Origin: Microbacterium testaceum
Lineage (GTDB): Bacteria; Actinomycetota; Actinomycetes; Actinomycetales; Microbacteriaceae
NCBI RefSeq assembly: GCF_006539145.1
Contig: NZ_BJML01000007.1
Location: 62,001-126,000 of the forward strand
Direction: 5' to 3'
DNA: 64,000 nucleotides
Notes under the pieces: generated by a model
Databases searched by the model: none
What the model was told of the DNA's origin: nothing
Seen by the model: the letters and a program-made list of their open reading frames with translations, nothing else
Made by a program: the position numbers and the translations under genes
Shown: positions 26,300-33,641 of the stretch, piece after piece
Position numbering within the stretch: position 1 is the first letter of the stretch
Layout of the letters: every line of letters begins with the position of its first letter

Positions 26300-27734
26300 C
26301 GATGGGCCTTTCCACGGGGAGCGCGTACAGCTGCGACCGGGACGACGCAGCCACTGCCGCAGCGAGTGTCACTGTACCAATGCGCCCCATGAACATCGTG
26401 GCCGCCATCACGTACTTCGCGGCTTCGGGGAGCTCGGCGGTGAGGCCCGTCGACAGGCCGACGGTCGCGAACGCCGAGACCACGTCGAACAGAACGTGCT
26501 CGATGGGGGCGTCGGTGATGCGGCTGATCGTGACGGTCGAAAGGGCGACGATCGTCGCGCCCCACGCGACGACCGAGAGGGCGACGCGCTGGACGTCGCT
26601 GGGGATACGGCGACCGAACGCCTGGACCGACGGGCGCCCCTTCGCCTCGGAGAACACCGCGAGGGCGAGCACGGCGAGCGTCGTGACCTTGATGCCGCCC
26701 GCGGTGGAGGCGGAACCGCCCCCGACGAACATCAGCATCGAGCCCACGATGAGGGTCGCGCCGTTGAGATCGCCGATGTTGATCACGCTGAACCCGCCGG
26801 AGCGCGTCATGGCGGAGAGGAAGAACGCCTGGAACGTGGTGTCCCACGCATCCATGCTCCCGAATGTGAGGGGGTTGTCGTATTCCAGCAGCAGAATGAC
26901 CCCGGCTCCGGCGAAGAACAGGATCACCGTCGTGATGATCGTGAGCTTCGCGTGCAGGGACCACAGGCGGAAACGCCAATAGTGCCGCCACAGTGTGAAG
27001 ATCACCGGGAAACCGATGGATCCCAGGAACACGCCCGCCATCAGCACCGAGAGGAGGAAGTAGTCCTGCGCGAAGGGCGTCAGCCCGTCGGGATTCGGGA
27101 CGAATCCCGTATTCGTGAACGCCATCGCCGCGTAGTACGGAGCCTCCCACAGAGCCACGAAGGGATTGATCCCCCCGATCACCAGCGAGGGGTAGATGAG
27201 GACGGTGAGTCCCGCTTCGATCACGAGCGTCGACAGCGCCACCGTGCGAAGAAGCTGGCCGACCTCGCCGAGGCGTACGGTCTGACCCTCGTTGACCGGA
27301 CCGCCGTGGACCCGGAGGGGGTTGCTGTCGCCCGCGGCGATGAGCTTGGCGCGCAGCCCCAGCCGCTTCGAGATGACCAGGCCGAGGATCGAAGCGAGGG
27401 TCAGGACACCCAGCGCGCCGACGTTGACGCCGATATAGGTGATGACACGGCCCAGGGGCGAGAAGTCGGAGTACATGTTCAGCGTCGACAGTCCCGTGAC
27501 GCAGATCGTAGACACCGCGGTGAACAGGGCGTCGGCGAAGGGGATGCGTTCACCGGTTGCGGACGCCGCGGGGAGCGAGAACAGCACGGTGAACAGCGCG
27601 ATGAGCGTGACGAACACGAGCACCGCGAATCGCGCGGGTGAAGCGGTCGTCAGGTTGCGCAGACGATCCCATGCCTCGTAGGCGATGCGACGCAGCCGCG
27701 CAGCCCGTCGAGCCTCGTTCGGCGTCGCCGCCAT
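26292..27734 (-). CDS. ktrB: Potassium transporter channel subunit (TrkH/KtrB family)
   Basis: The 480-residue membrane protein shows four pore-loop repeats of the SKT superfamily, each with a filter glycine: ICVTGLST, AFTNTGFVP, TRSGGFSV and FATVGLSTG. It forms the K+ pathway regulated by the partner RCK ring. The ATG at 27734 has GAAGGGAG 6 nt upstream, so this is a leadered start, unlike many neighbours. It is divergent from an ArsR-like gene with a 68-bp spacer. Confidence 0.92.
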   Translation of the reverse strand: MAATPNEARRAARLRRIAYEAWDRLRNLTTASPARFAVLVFVTLIALFTVLFSLPAASATGERIPFADALFTAVSTICVTGLSTLNMYSDFSPLGRVITYIGVNVGALGVLTLASILGLVISKRLGLRAKLIAAGDSNPLRVHGGPVNEGQTVRLGEVGQLLRTVALSTLVIEAGLTVLIYPSLVIGGINPFVALWEAPYYAAMAFTNTGFVPNPDGLTPFAQDYFLLSVLMAGVFLGSIGFPVIFTLWRHYWRFRLWSLHAKLTIITTVILFFAGAGVILLLEYDNPLTFGSMDAWDTTFQAFFLSAMTRSGGFSVINIGDLNGATLIVGSMLMFVGGGSASTAGGIKVTTLAVLALAVFSEAKGRPSVQAFGRRIPSDVQRVALSVVAWGATIVALSTVTISRITDAPIEHVLFDVVSAFATVGLSTGLTAELPEAAKYVMAATMFMGRIGTVTLAAAVAASSRSQLYALPVERPIVG

Positions 27735-27802
27735 GCGCCGCTCCCTTCGGTGCCCGAACCCGAATCATGGTACTCGGGCCGGGGCGCCGCTAATCTGATG
27801 CC

Positions 27803-28198
27803 ATGGCGGACATCTTCGACGTGATCGCTGACGGAACGCGTCGCGACATCCTTCAGCTGCTCCTCGACCGGGCGACCGGCGGCGAACGCGGGACGAGTGT
27901 GTCGCAGATCGTCGCGGCCCTCGGTGTGAGTCAACCCACCGTCTCCAAGCACCTCAAGGTGCTGCGTGAGGCCGAGTTGGTATCCGTTCGCGAAGAAGGG
28001 CAGCATCGCTATTACAGCCTCACGGTCGCCCCGCTCGACGAGGTGGACGACTGGCTCGTGCCGTTCTTCTCGATCGACGAGGAGCACGAGCCGGCCCTCC
28101 CCGATTCCGCGATGCATGCCGCCGAAGTCGTGGGCCGCGCCGCCGCGTCGGTGAAGCACTCCTTCTCGACCGCGTTCCGCAAGCTCCCGGGGCGATGA
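27803..28198 (+). CDS. ArsR-type helix-turn-helix regulator
   Basis: The 131-residue protein has an ArsR-like winged helix at about 5-85: IADGTRRDILQLLL, then LGVSQPTVSKHLKVLREAELV as the HTH with recognition helix, and REEGQHRYYSL as the wing. No metal-binding cysteine pair is visible, so metal sensing is not indicated. The C-terminal 50 residues have no known match. The ATG follows TAATCT by 6 nt. Divergent from ktrB, so it could regulate potassium uptake, but that is only inference. Confidence 0.82.
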   Translation: MADIFDVIADGTRRDILQLLLDRATGGERGTSVSQIVAALGVSQPTVSKHLKVLREAELVSVREEGQHRYYSLTVAPLDEVDDWLVPFFSIDEEHEPALPDSAMHAAEVVGRAAASVKHSFSTAFRKLPGR

Positions 28199-28337
28199 GC
28201 CCCGCGGATGCCCGGAATCCCGGCATCCGTGAATCACATTCGTCACAGTGGGCCCATAGGTTTACAGCCGTCCCGGACAGACCCTAGAGTGTGGTCAGCA
28301 TCAGGAGGGTGAGTTCACCCGGAACGAGGGGTGAGCG

Positions 28338-28529
28338 ATGGCCGAGCTGCCGGACGTGCGGTTCTTGACGGTCGCCGAGGTCGCAGAACTCATGCGCGTA
28401 TCGAAGATGACGGTCTACCGTCTCGTGCACGCGGGGGAACTCCCCGCGGTTCGTTTCGGTCGCAGCTACCGAGTGCCCGAATCGGCCGTCGCCGATGCCG
28501 TGCAACGACCGGTGTCCGACGTCGGCTAG
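28338..28529 (+). CDS. Excisionase-type MerR-like HTH DNA-binding protein
   Basis: The 63-residue protein is one HTH domain: FLTVAEVAELMRVSKMTVYR, then VHAGELPAVRFGRSYRVP as wing. It resembles the small excisionase-like HTH protein encoded beside bS22 in mycobacteria (the Rv0500A/Rv0500B pair, from memory). The same order is kept here, with the bS22 gene 82 nt downstream. Such proteins usually regulate transcription in actinobacteria. Nothing phage-like surrounds it, so a true prophage excisionase is unlikely. Confidence 0.8.
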   Translation: MAELPDVRFLTVAEVAELMRVSKMTVYRLVHAGELPAVRFGRSYRVPESAVADAVQRPVSDVG

Positions 28530-28611
28530 ACTGATCCGAGGCTTTTTTTCAACGCCTGCTGTTCCCGGGGGCCGAAATCGGCACCCAGACCCCGACTTAG
28601 TGAGGTTTTCC

Positions 28612-28710
28612 GTGGGTTCTGTCATCAAGAAGCGCCGTAAGCGCATGGCGAAGAAGAAGCACCGCAAGCTGCTTCGTAAGACTCGTCACCAGCGCCGCAA
28701 CAAGAAGTAA
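28612..28710 (+). CDS. Small ribosomal subunit protein bS22 (AURKAIP1/COX24-like)
   Basis: The 32-residue product starts at GTG 28612 and is nearly all Lys/Arg (IKKRRKRMAKKKHRKLLRK). It matches the actinobacterial bS22 protein, which structural work in mycobacteria places in the 30S subunit. GAGG lies just upstream of the start. A hairpin follows its stop. The gene is often missed because of its size; its pairing with the excisionase-like HTH gene is conserved in other actinobacteria as far as I recall. Confidence 0.88.
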   Translation: MGSVIKKRRKRMAKKKHRKLLRKTRHQRRNKK

Positions 28711-28726
28711 AGCGGCCACCACACCG

Positions 28727-28757
28727 AGCGCCTGTCCGATTCGCGACGGGCGCTTCG
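28727..28757 (+). terminator. Intrinsic terminator candidate after the bS22 gene
   Basis: Arms 28727-28736 and 28745-28754 form a 10-bp stem with one mismatch and an 8-nt loop, followed by TTCGTGT. It lies 17 nt after the stop of the bS22 gene and before the rhodanese gene. Confidence 0.6.
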
Positions 28758-28792
28758 TGTATCCGGTCCCGTTCGTCTCTCCGGAGGTAAGC

Positions 28793-29086
28793 ATGCAGTC
28801 CATCTCGGTCCACGACCTGCACGCGGGGCGTGAACGCCCCCTGATCGACGTGCGCGAGGAGCACGAGTTCGCCGCAGGTCACGTCCCCGGCGCCGTGAAC
28901 CTCCCGATGTCGACCATCGGGGAGCACCTCGACGCGCTCCCCGGTGAGCCCTTCGACGTCATCTGCCAGGCCGGCGGGCGATCCGCGCGGGTCGTCGAAG
29001 CCCTCACTGCGCGCGGACACGACGCGACCAACGTCGAGGGTGGCACGGGCGAGTGGATCGCCTCGGGCTACGACGTCGAGTCCTGA
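28793..29086 (+). CDS. Single-domain rhodanese-like protein
   Basis: The 97-residue protein is one rhodanese domain: LIDVREEHEFAAGHVPGAVN, then the catalytic loop CQAGGRS with Cys near residue 59, and NVEGGTGEWIASG at the end. A six-residue active loop beginning with Cys suggests sulfur transfer activity. GGAGGTAA precedes ATG 28793 at good spacing, so this gene has a leader. The acceptor of the sulfur is unknown; the glutaredoxin-like gene downstream could be a redox partner, but this is only proximity. Confidence 0.86.
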   Translation: MQSISVHDLHAGRERPLIDVREEHEFAAGHVPGAVNLPMSTIGEHLDALPGEPFDVICQAGGRSARVVEALTARGHDATNVEGGTGEWIASGYDVES

Positions 29087-29152
29087 GCCGCGAGCGGACA
29101 CGCCCGTCGCGCACCGGGTCTCGCCCTTCCCCTGCCTTCTAGGATGGTCAGG

Positions 29153-29431
29153 GTGACGACTCTCACGCTGATCGGAAAGCCCGACTGCCATCTCTGCGAC
29201 GTGGCGGAGCAGATCGTCGAGACGGTCGTCGGCGGGCTCCCCGAGGGTGCCGCCGACCGCGTCACGATCACGCAGGCCTCGATCGCCGACGACGCCGCCC
29301 TCTACGACAAGTGGTGGGAGAAGATCCCCGTCGTCCTCATCGACGGGGAGCTCCACGCGCACTGGCGCGTCTCGGCCGACCGTCTCCGCGCCGCCCTTCT
29401 CGCGGCAGACACCCAAGGAGCCTCCGCGTGA
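29153..29431 (+). CDS. Glutaredoxin-family (DUF836-like) protein
   Basis: A protein of about 92 residues with a thioredoxin fold: TLIGKPDCHLCDVAEQI holds the redox pair CHLC, and EKIPVVLIDGELHAHWRVS contains the cis-Pro (IPV). It probably reduces disulfides or acts with thiols in the cytoplasm. The GTG at 29153 is preferred because AGGA lies about 8 nt upstream; an ATG at 29144 in the same frame is possible. The stop overlaps the GTG of the next gene (GTGA), so they are coupled. Confidence 0.84.
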   Translation: MTTLTLIGKPDCHLCDVAEQIVETVVGGLPEGAADRVTITQASIADDAALYDKWWEKIPVVLIDGELHAHWRVSADRLRAALLAADTQGASA

Positions 29432-29730
29432 GCATCCGTCACATCGTCCTGTGGAAGCTCTCGGCCGACGACGCCGATACGCGTGCGCTGCACGCGGAAC
29501 AGATCGCCGAGCGCCTGTTGGCTCTCGACGCGGTCATCGACGAGATCCAGCACATCGAGGTGGGGCGCAACGTCGTCAGCCCGCAGTCGAACTGGGACGT
29601 CGCTCTGGTCAGCGAGTTCGCCGACGTCGACGCGCTCGAGCGCTACCAGGTGCACCCCGCCCATCAGGAGGTCGCAGCCTTCGTGCGCTCCGTCGTGGCG
29701 GACAGGGCTTCAGTCGACTACCCGTTCTGA
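29428..29730 (+). CDS. Dabb (stress-responsive A/B barrel) family protein
   Basis: The 100-residue protein is a single Dabb domain: IRHIVLWKLS at the start, DEIQHIEVGRNVV, WDVALVSEFADVDALERYQVHPAH and a short end. These dimeric ferredoxin-like barrels include stress proteins and some cyclases; no catalytic residue identifies a reaction here. Its GTG start overlaps the glutaredoxin-like gene stop by 4 nt. A clear terminator follows. Confidence 0.85.
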   Translation: MSIRHIVLWKLSADDADTRALHAEQIAERLLALDAVIDEIQHIEVGRNVVSPQSNWDVALVSEFADVDALERYQVHPAHQEVAAFVRSVVADRASVDYPF

Positions 29731-29734
29731 GCGG

Positions 29735-29760
29735 GAGGCCCCCTGCGGGGCCTCTTTCTT
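29735..29760 (+). terminator. Intrinsic terminator after the Dabb gene
   Basis: GAGGCCCC (29735-29742) pairs perfectly with GGGGCCTC (29747-29754) across a 4-nt loop and is followed by TTTCTT. It insulates the rhodanese/glutaredoxin/Dabb genes from the sedolisin operon. Confidence 0.8.
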
Positions 29761-29767
29761 CGCCCGT

Positions 29768-29796
29768 TTGTGATAACGGTTCTCAATATCGATAAG
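29768..29796 (+). promoter_or_regulatory. Zur/Fur-like palindrome overlapping a promoter of the sedolisin operon
   Basis: TGATAACGGTTCTCA at 29771-29785 is a 15-bp near-perfect palindrome of the kind bound by Fur-family regulators; TGAnAAC-GTTnTCA resembles actinobacterial Zur boxes. It covers a possible -35 (TTGTGA, 29768-29773) and the spacer. A possible -10 (GATAAG, 29791-29796) lies 17 nt further. The palindrome is seen; the regulator and the metal are inference. Confidence 0.45.
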
Positions 29797-29839
29797 CTCT
29801 CGATCGGTTCACCCGAGCCTCCGACCGAGAAAGCTGTCC

Positions 29840-31612
29840 ATGCCCCCACGTCTCCGTCGTCGATCGACGACTTCCCTGGCCGCCCTGCTGCTCACAGCGG
29901 CGACCGTATCCACCGCCTGTAGCGCCCCGCCGGTCGCATCGCCCGGCTCCGTCGACGACCGTCGAGTGCTGACGGCAACCGCTCCGGGGTGGGCCTCCAG
30001 CGCCGCCGAGGTGTCGCTCGACGCGCGCCTGACGGCCACCGTGCTGCTCGCCGACTCGGCGACGGCAGCGGAGACGAGCGCGGCGCGTTCGTGGCTCGAG
30101 ACCGCCGGAATCGACGTCATCCGAGAGCGCGAGAGTGTCCGAGCGCTCTCCGTGACCGGACCGGCATCAGCGTTCGCCTCGGCCTTCGACACCGCCTTCG
30201 GCGAGACGACCGTGGACGGTCGCGCGGCCGTCGCGCCCACGCGCGATCTGTCCGTCCCTCGCGAGGCCGGTGCCATCGAGTCCGTCGCCGGTCTCGTCGA
30301 CACCGACGCGATGAGCCCCAGCACCGACGCCGCTCCCGTGCGCAGCGACGACTGCGCCGCGTACTGGGGGCAGACGCTCTCGTCGTCGTGGCCGTCGTCG
30401 GTCCAGGTCGAGCATCGCTCGAATGCACTGTGCGGGTACGGGCCCACGCAACTGCGCGCCATCCACCAGCTCCCGGCGGATGCACGCGGCGCGGGAGCGA
30501 CCGTGGCGATCGTCGGAGTCTTCGACGACGACACGGTCGCCGCGAACACCGACGCGTACTTCGCGCGGGAGGGTCTGCCCACTCTCCGGGAGGGACAGTA
30601 CACCCACCACGCTTCCGCGAACCCGGACGTCACCCGCTGCGGAGGCCCCTCGGCATGGACCGTCGAGCAGCATCTCGACGTCCAGGCGGTGCGCGCGATG
30701 GCGCCGGACGCCGACATCGTCTACTGGGGCGCCGACGACTGCCTCGCGGCGACGCTCTACCTGCGCGTTCTCGACGCCGTGGAAGCACCCGTCACCCCGA
30801 GCGTGGTCTCGCTCTCTTTCGGTGGTCCGGAGGAGCTCGACACCGATGCCGATCGAACTCTGCTGAACCGCGTCCTCGTCGAGGCCGCGTCTCGCGGTGT
30901 GTCCGTCTTCGCCTCGAGCGGCAACGACGGCGACTACTCCCTCGCCGGCGACCACCACGACGAGACCGACGTGGCCACCCCGGCCTCCAGCCCGTACGTC
31001 ACCGCCGTGGGTGGAGCCAGCGTCGGGCTCGATGCCGACAACCGCATCGCCGTCGAGGCCGGGTGGGAGGTGCAGACCCGCTTCGCGCAGAACGGGGGCA
31101 TCATCCCGCCGGGGTTCGTCTACGGTGCCGGGGGCGGGGAGTCGGCCTTCTACCCGCGCCCCAGCTGGCAGAGCGAACGCATCGCGCACTCCGGATCGGG
31201 GCGTCTCGTCCCCGACGTCGCCTCGCTCGCCGACCCCAACACGGGCTTCACCGTCGCGGTTCCCCGCAACGGAGCCGTGTCGTACGAAGCCCACGGCGGC
31301 ACGAGCCTGGCAACGCCGATGGTGGCCAGCATGGTGGCGATCGCCAAGGCGCGCACGGGGGTGGACGTCGGCCTCGCCGCGCCCTTCCTCTACGCGCTGA
31401 GCGGGTCGAGCGCGATCCGCGACGTCGTTCCCGCTTCCGCCGGGACCTGGTACCGGCGTGACAAGAGCACCGGCCAACTGTGGCTCGAGACCCTGTACCT
31501 GTGGGACGCGCGCCCGCAATCCCTCCAATCCGCGACCGGGTGGGACCCGGTCACCGGTGTCGGCATCCCCACCGGAACCGCTTTCCTCGACCGATTCGGA
31601 GCAGAAAAGTGA
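29840..31612 (+). CDS. Secreted S53 (sedolisin) peptidase with pro-domain
   Basis: The 590-residue protein has an N-terminal signal (RRR, hydrophobic stretch 12-26, Cys27; a lipobox is only approximate). A kumamolisin-type activation domain (about 45-165) and an S53 catalytic domain follow. Glu276 and Asp280 (TVEQHLDVQ) with Ser489 (HGGTSLATP) fit the sedolisin triad. GWDPVTGVGIPTG near the end matches the calcium site. The oxyanion position reads SSGNDG, with Asn362 where sedolisins usually have Asp. Sedolisins are endopeptidases most active at low pH. The stop overlaps the GTG of the next gene (GTGA), coupling it to an LAKTG surface protein. Confidence 0.88.
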   Translation: MPPRLRRRSTTSLAALLLTAATVSTACSAPPVASPGSVDDRRVLTATAPGWASSAAEVSLDARLTATVLLADSATAAETSAARSWLETAGIDVIRERESVRALSVTGPASAFASAFDTAFGETTVDGRAAVAPTRDLSVPREAGAIESVAGLVDTDAMSPSTDAAPVRSDDCAAYWGQTLSSSWPSSVQVEHRSNALCGYGPTQLRAIHQLPADARGAGATVAIVGVFDDDTVAANTDAYFAREGLPTLREGQYTHHASANPDVTRCGGPSAWTVEQHLDVQAVRAMAPDADIVYWGADDCLAATLYLRVLDAVEAPVTPSVVSLSFGGPEELDTDADRTLLNRVLVEAASRGVSVFASSGNDGDYSLAGDHHDETDVATPASSPYVTAVGGASVGLDADNRIAVEAGWEVQTRFAQNGGIIPPGFVYGAGGGESAFYPRPSWQSERIAHSGSGRLVPDVASLADPNTGFTVAVPRNGAVSYEAHGGTSLATPMVASMVAIAKARTGVDVGLAAPFLYALSGSSAIRDVVPASAGTWYRRDKSTGQLWLETLYLWDARPQSLQSATGWDPVTGVGIPTGTAFLDRFGAEK

Positions 31613-33603
31613 TCACGCGTCCTCGCACCGGACTCCTCACCCTCGTCTTCGGCGCGGTCGTGACGGCCGCGATCGTCGCGGGCGTCGTCCCCGCGAGCGG
31701 AGCGGCGACGATCGCCTCGACCTCCGCCTCCGGCATCCAGATGCTCGATGCCGACGGCGGGGCGCTCCAGCAACCGGCGCCCCTCAGCGAATGGACCGGC
31801 GGGGCGACCGTGGAGAACTCCCTCGCTCAGACCGGCGACGTGCTGAAGCTCAACACCACCCGCACGACCGGGGTGACCGCTCGAGCCGCCTCGGATGGGG
31901 CGCAGGCGACGATCGACAGCGGACTCTTCCAGTTGCGGGACCGCGTCCCGATCGCTTTCACCGGTCTTCGTGCCAGCTGCGGGACCGATGGAAGCACATC
32001 GGTGACGTTCGACACCCTGACCGTCGACGGCAAGAACGTCTTGAACACGTCGAAGCTGTCTGCGGGATACACGGTCGCACTGCCGACGTCCGCCACATGG
32101 GGGTCGACGCGGCTGATCGTCGGGGAACGCACCGTCGACCGTGGCCGGGCCCAGGTGACGGCCCTTCGGATCGAGGCCGAAGCCGGGTGGTCGGAGATCT
32201 GGCGCGTGCGTCTCGGTGTCGCGGTCTGCGCTCCTGCGGCCCTCGCATCTCCCGCCCTGGTCTCGGGAGTCACCGTCACGGCGCCGAGTGGAGCCGTCCT
32301 CATTCCGGGAGCTCCGCACCTGGATGCCGAGGGGTCGGTCTCCGCACAGGCGGTGAGCGGAACCGCACCGGCGTCGACGGCCTCCGACGTCTCGGTCGCA
32401 CACGCGGCGGACGGATCGAGCGCGGTCTCGGTCGGATCGTTCCGTCAGGTGCCGGATACCTCGTCCGTGGGGGACTACATGTGGTCGGCCCTGCGCGTCT
32501 ACGGTCTGCGTCTCAGCGTCGACAGCGATGGTTCGTCGCGCCTGACCTTCGCCGATACGGGGTCCGCGGTCTTCGTCAACGGCATCTGGATCAACACGGG
32601 AACCGACCTCTACACGGGCGTGGATGCCACGGGCTCGCCGCGCGTGCGCGTGCACCTGAACGAGCGCGTCGCACAGAGCGACGGCAGCGTGCTCATCACC
32701 GCGCTGCGCTACGAGGACCTCACCGGCGCCTACCCTGCGGTCAGCCTCGGTGTCGTGCGGTGGTCTCCCGCGGCGGCCGGGCCGACGCCCACTCCCGAGC
32801 CGACGACGACCACCGCGCCGCCCCTGCCGCGGCGATACGCTTTCGCGGTCGACGCCACGGGCCCCTCGGCCATTGCCCCGGCGTTCGTCGCGGCGCCCGG
32901 GGAGACGATGACCGCTCACGTCGCATCGACCGGCGCCGATGCGACGGCGGTGACCGACGGTTTCGCCGGGCAGATCGCGGTGCGGGGCATCGAAACCTCC
33001 AGCTCCGATACGGCTGCCTCGGTCGGGGTGGACGACCTCGTCCTGTACCCCGGGACGGCAATGGAGGTATCCCTGCGGGACGTGCGCCTCCGGGTCACCG
33101 CGGTCGGGACGACACTGACCACCGGGGGCGGAACGGTCGCCGGACAGACGGTTCCGGCGGGCGCGGTGGCGGCGGGGACCCGCTTCGCCGTGGCGGGGCG
33201 GACGGCGGTCGTCACGCTGAACGCGCAGGCGCTCGACGGGCAGGCGCAGACCGCTGTGGCGCTCCAAGTGGATGACCGTCGCGGCCTCGGTGCCCTCGTG
33301 CGCGTCGGCGTCGTCACGGCCGATGCTCCGCAGAACTCGTCGGATCCGGGGTCCGGGAGCCAGCCGGCACCGCAGCCTCGGCCCTCGGACGGCTCGTCTC
33401 CCGAGCAGTTGACGCCCGGCCCCATCGGCAAGGACGACGTCCGCGCCGTGGGCGGTGCCGCGGCATCGACGTCGACAGCGTTGGCGAAGACCGGCGCGGA
33501 AGTCTCGGCCGTTCCCGGGCTGATCATCGCGGGTGTTCTCGCGGCGGTCGGCGGCGGCGTCCTGATCGTCTTCACCCGACGCCGTCGCGCGGGACGCGGG
33601 TGA
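31609..33603 (+). CDS. Three-repeat surface protein with LAKTG sortase E-type anchor
   Basis: The 664-residue protein starts at GTG 31609, which overlaps the sedolisin stop. It has a Sec signal peptide (to about residue 31), three diverged domains of about 130-165 residues (76-207, 254-385, 408-572), a Pro/Ser/Gly-rich stalk and LAKTG at 625-629. A hydrophobic helix and RRRRAGRG follow. LAXTG is the known class E sortase signal of high-GC actinobacteria. Domain 1 ends EIWRVRLGVAVC, domain 2 YPAVSLGVVRW, domain 3 GALVRVGVVTAD. No sortase gene lies in the window. Ligand or role unknown; it might be substrate, partner or anchor platform of the peptidase. Confidence 0.8.
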   Translation: MITRPRTGLLTLVFGAVVTAAIVAGVVPASGAATIASTSASGIQMLDADGGALQQPAPLSEWTGGATVENSLAQTGDVLKLNTTRTTGVTARAASDGAQATIDSGLFQLRDRVPIAFTGLRASCGTDGSTSVTFDTLTVDGKNVLNTSKLSAGYTVALPTSATWGSTRLIVGERTVDRGRAQVTALRIEAEAGWSEIWRVRLGVAVCAPAALASPALVSGVTVTAPSGAVLIPGAPHLDAEGSVSAQAVSGTAPASTASDVSVAHAADGSSAVSVGSFRQVPDTSSVGDYMWSALRVYGLRLSVDSDGSSRLTFADTGSAVFVNGIWINTGTDLYTGVDATGSPRVRVHLNERVAQSDGSVLITALRYEDLTGAYPAVSLGVVRWSPAAAGPTPTPEPTTTTAPPLPRRYAFAVDATGPSAIAPAFVAAPGETMTAHVASTGADATAVTDGFAGQIAVRGIETSSSDTAASVGVDDLVLYPGTAMEVSLRDVRLRVTAVGTTLTTGGGTVAGQTVPAGAVAAGTRFAVAGRTAVVTLNAQALDGQAQTAVALQVDDRRGLGALVRVGVVTADAPQNSSDPGSGSQPAPQPRPSDGSSPEQLTPGPIGKDDVRAVGGAAASTSTALAKTGAEVSAVPGLIIAGVLAAVGGGVLIVFTRRRRAGRG

Positions 33604-33609
33604 GGGAAG

Positions 33610-33634
33610 GGGCTCCGGGCGCGTCCCGGGGCCC
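33610..33634. terminator. Bidirectional terminator candidate between convergent genes
   Basis: GGGCTCCGGG (33610-33619) pairs with CCCGGGGCCC (33625-33634) with one mismatch and a 5-nt loop. It sits in the 38-bp gap between the stops of the surface-protein gene (plus) and the ABC-like gene (minus). Confidence 0.6.
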
Positions 33635-33641
33635 TCTCCTG

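Noticed and set aside
28338..28529. Prophage excisionase
   Set aside because: No integrase, attachment site or phage gene is nearby, and the pairing with the bS22 gene is a housekeeping arrangement.
31609..33603. Frameshift between sedolisin and surface protein
   Set aside because: The two frames overlap as GTGA, and the second product has its own signal peptide, so they are separate coupled genes.
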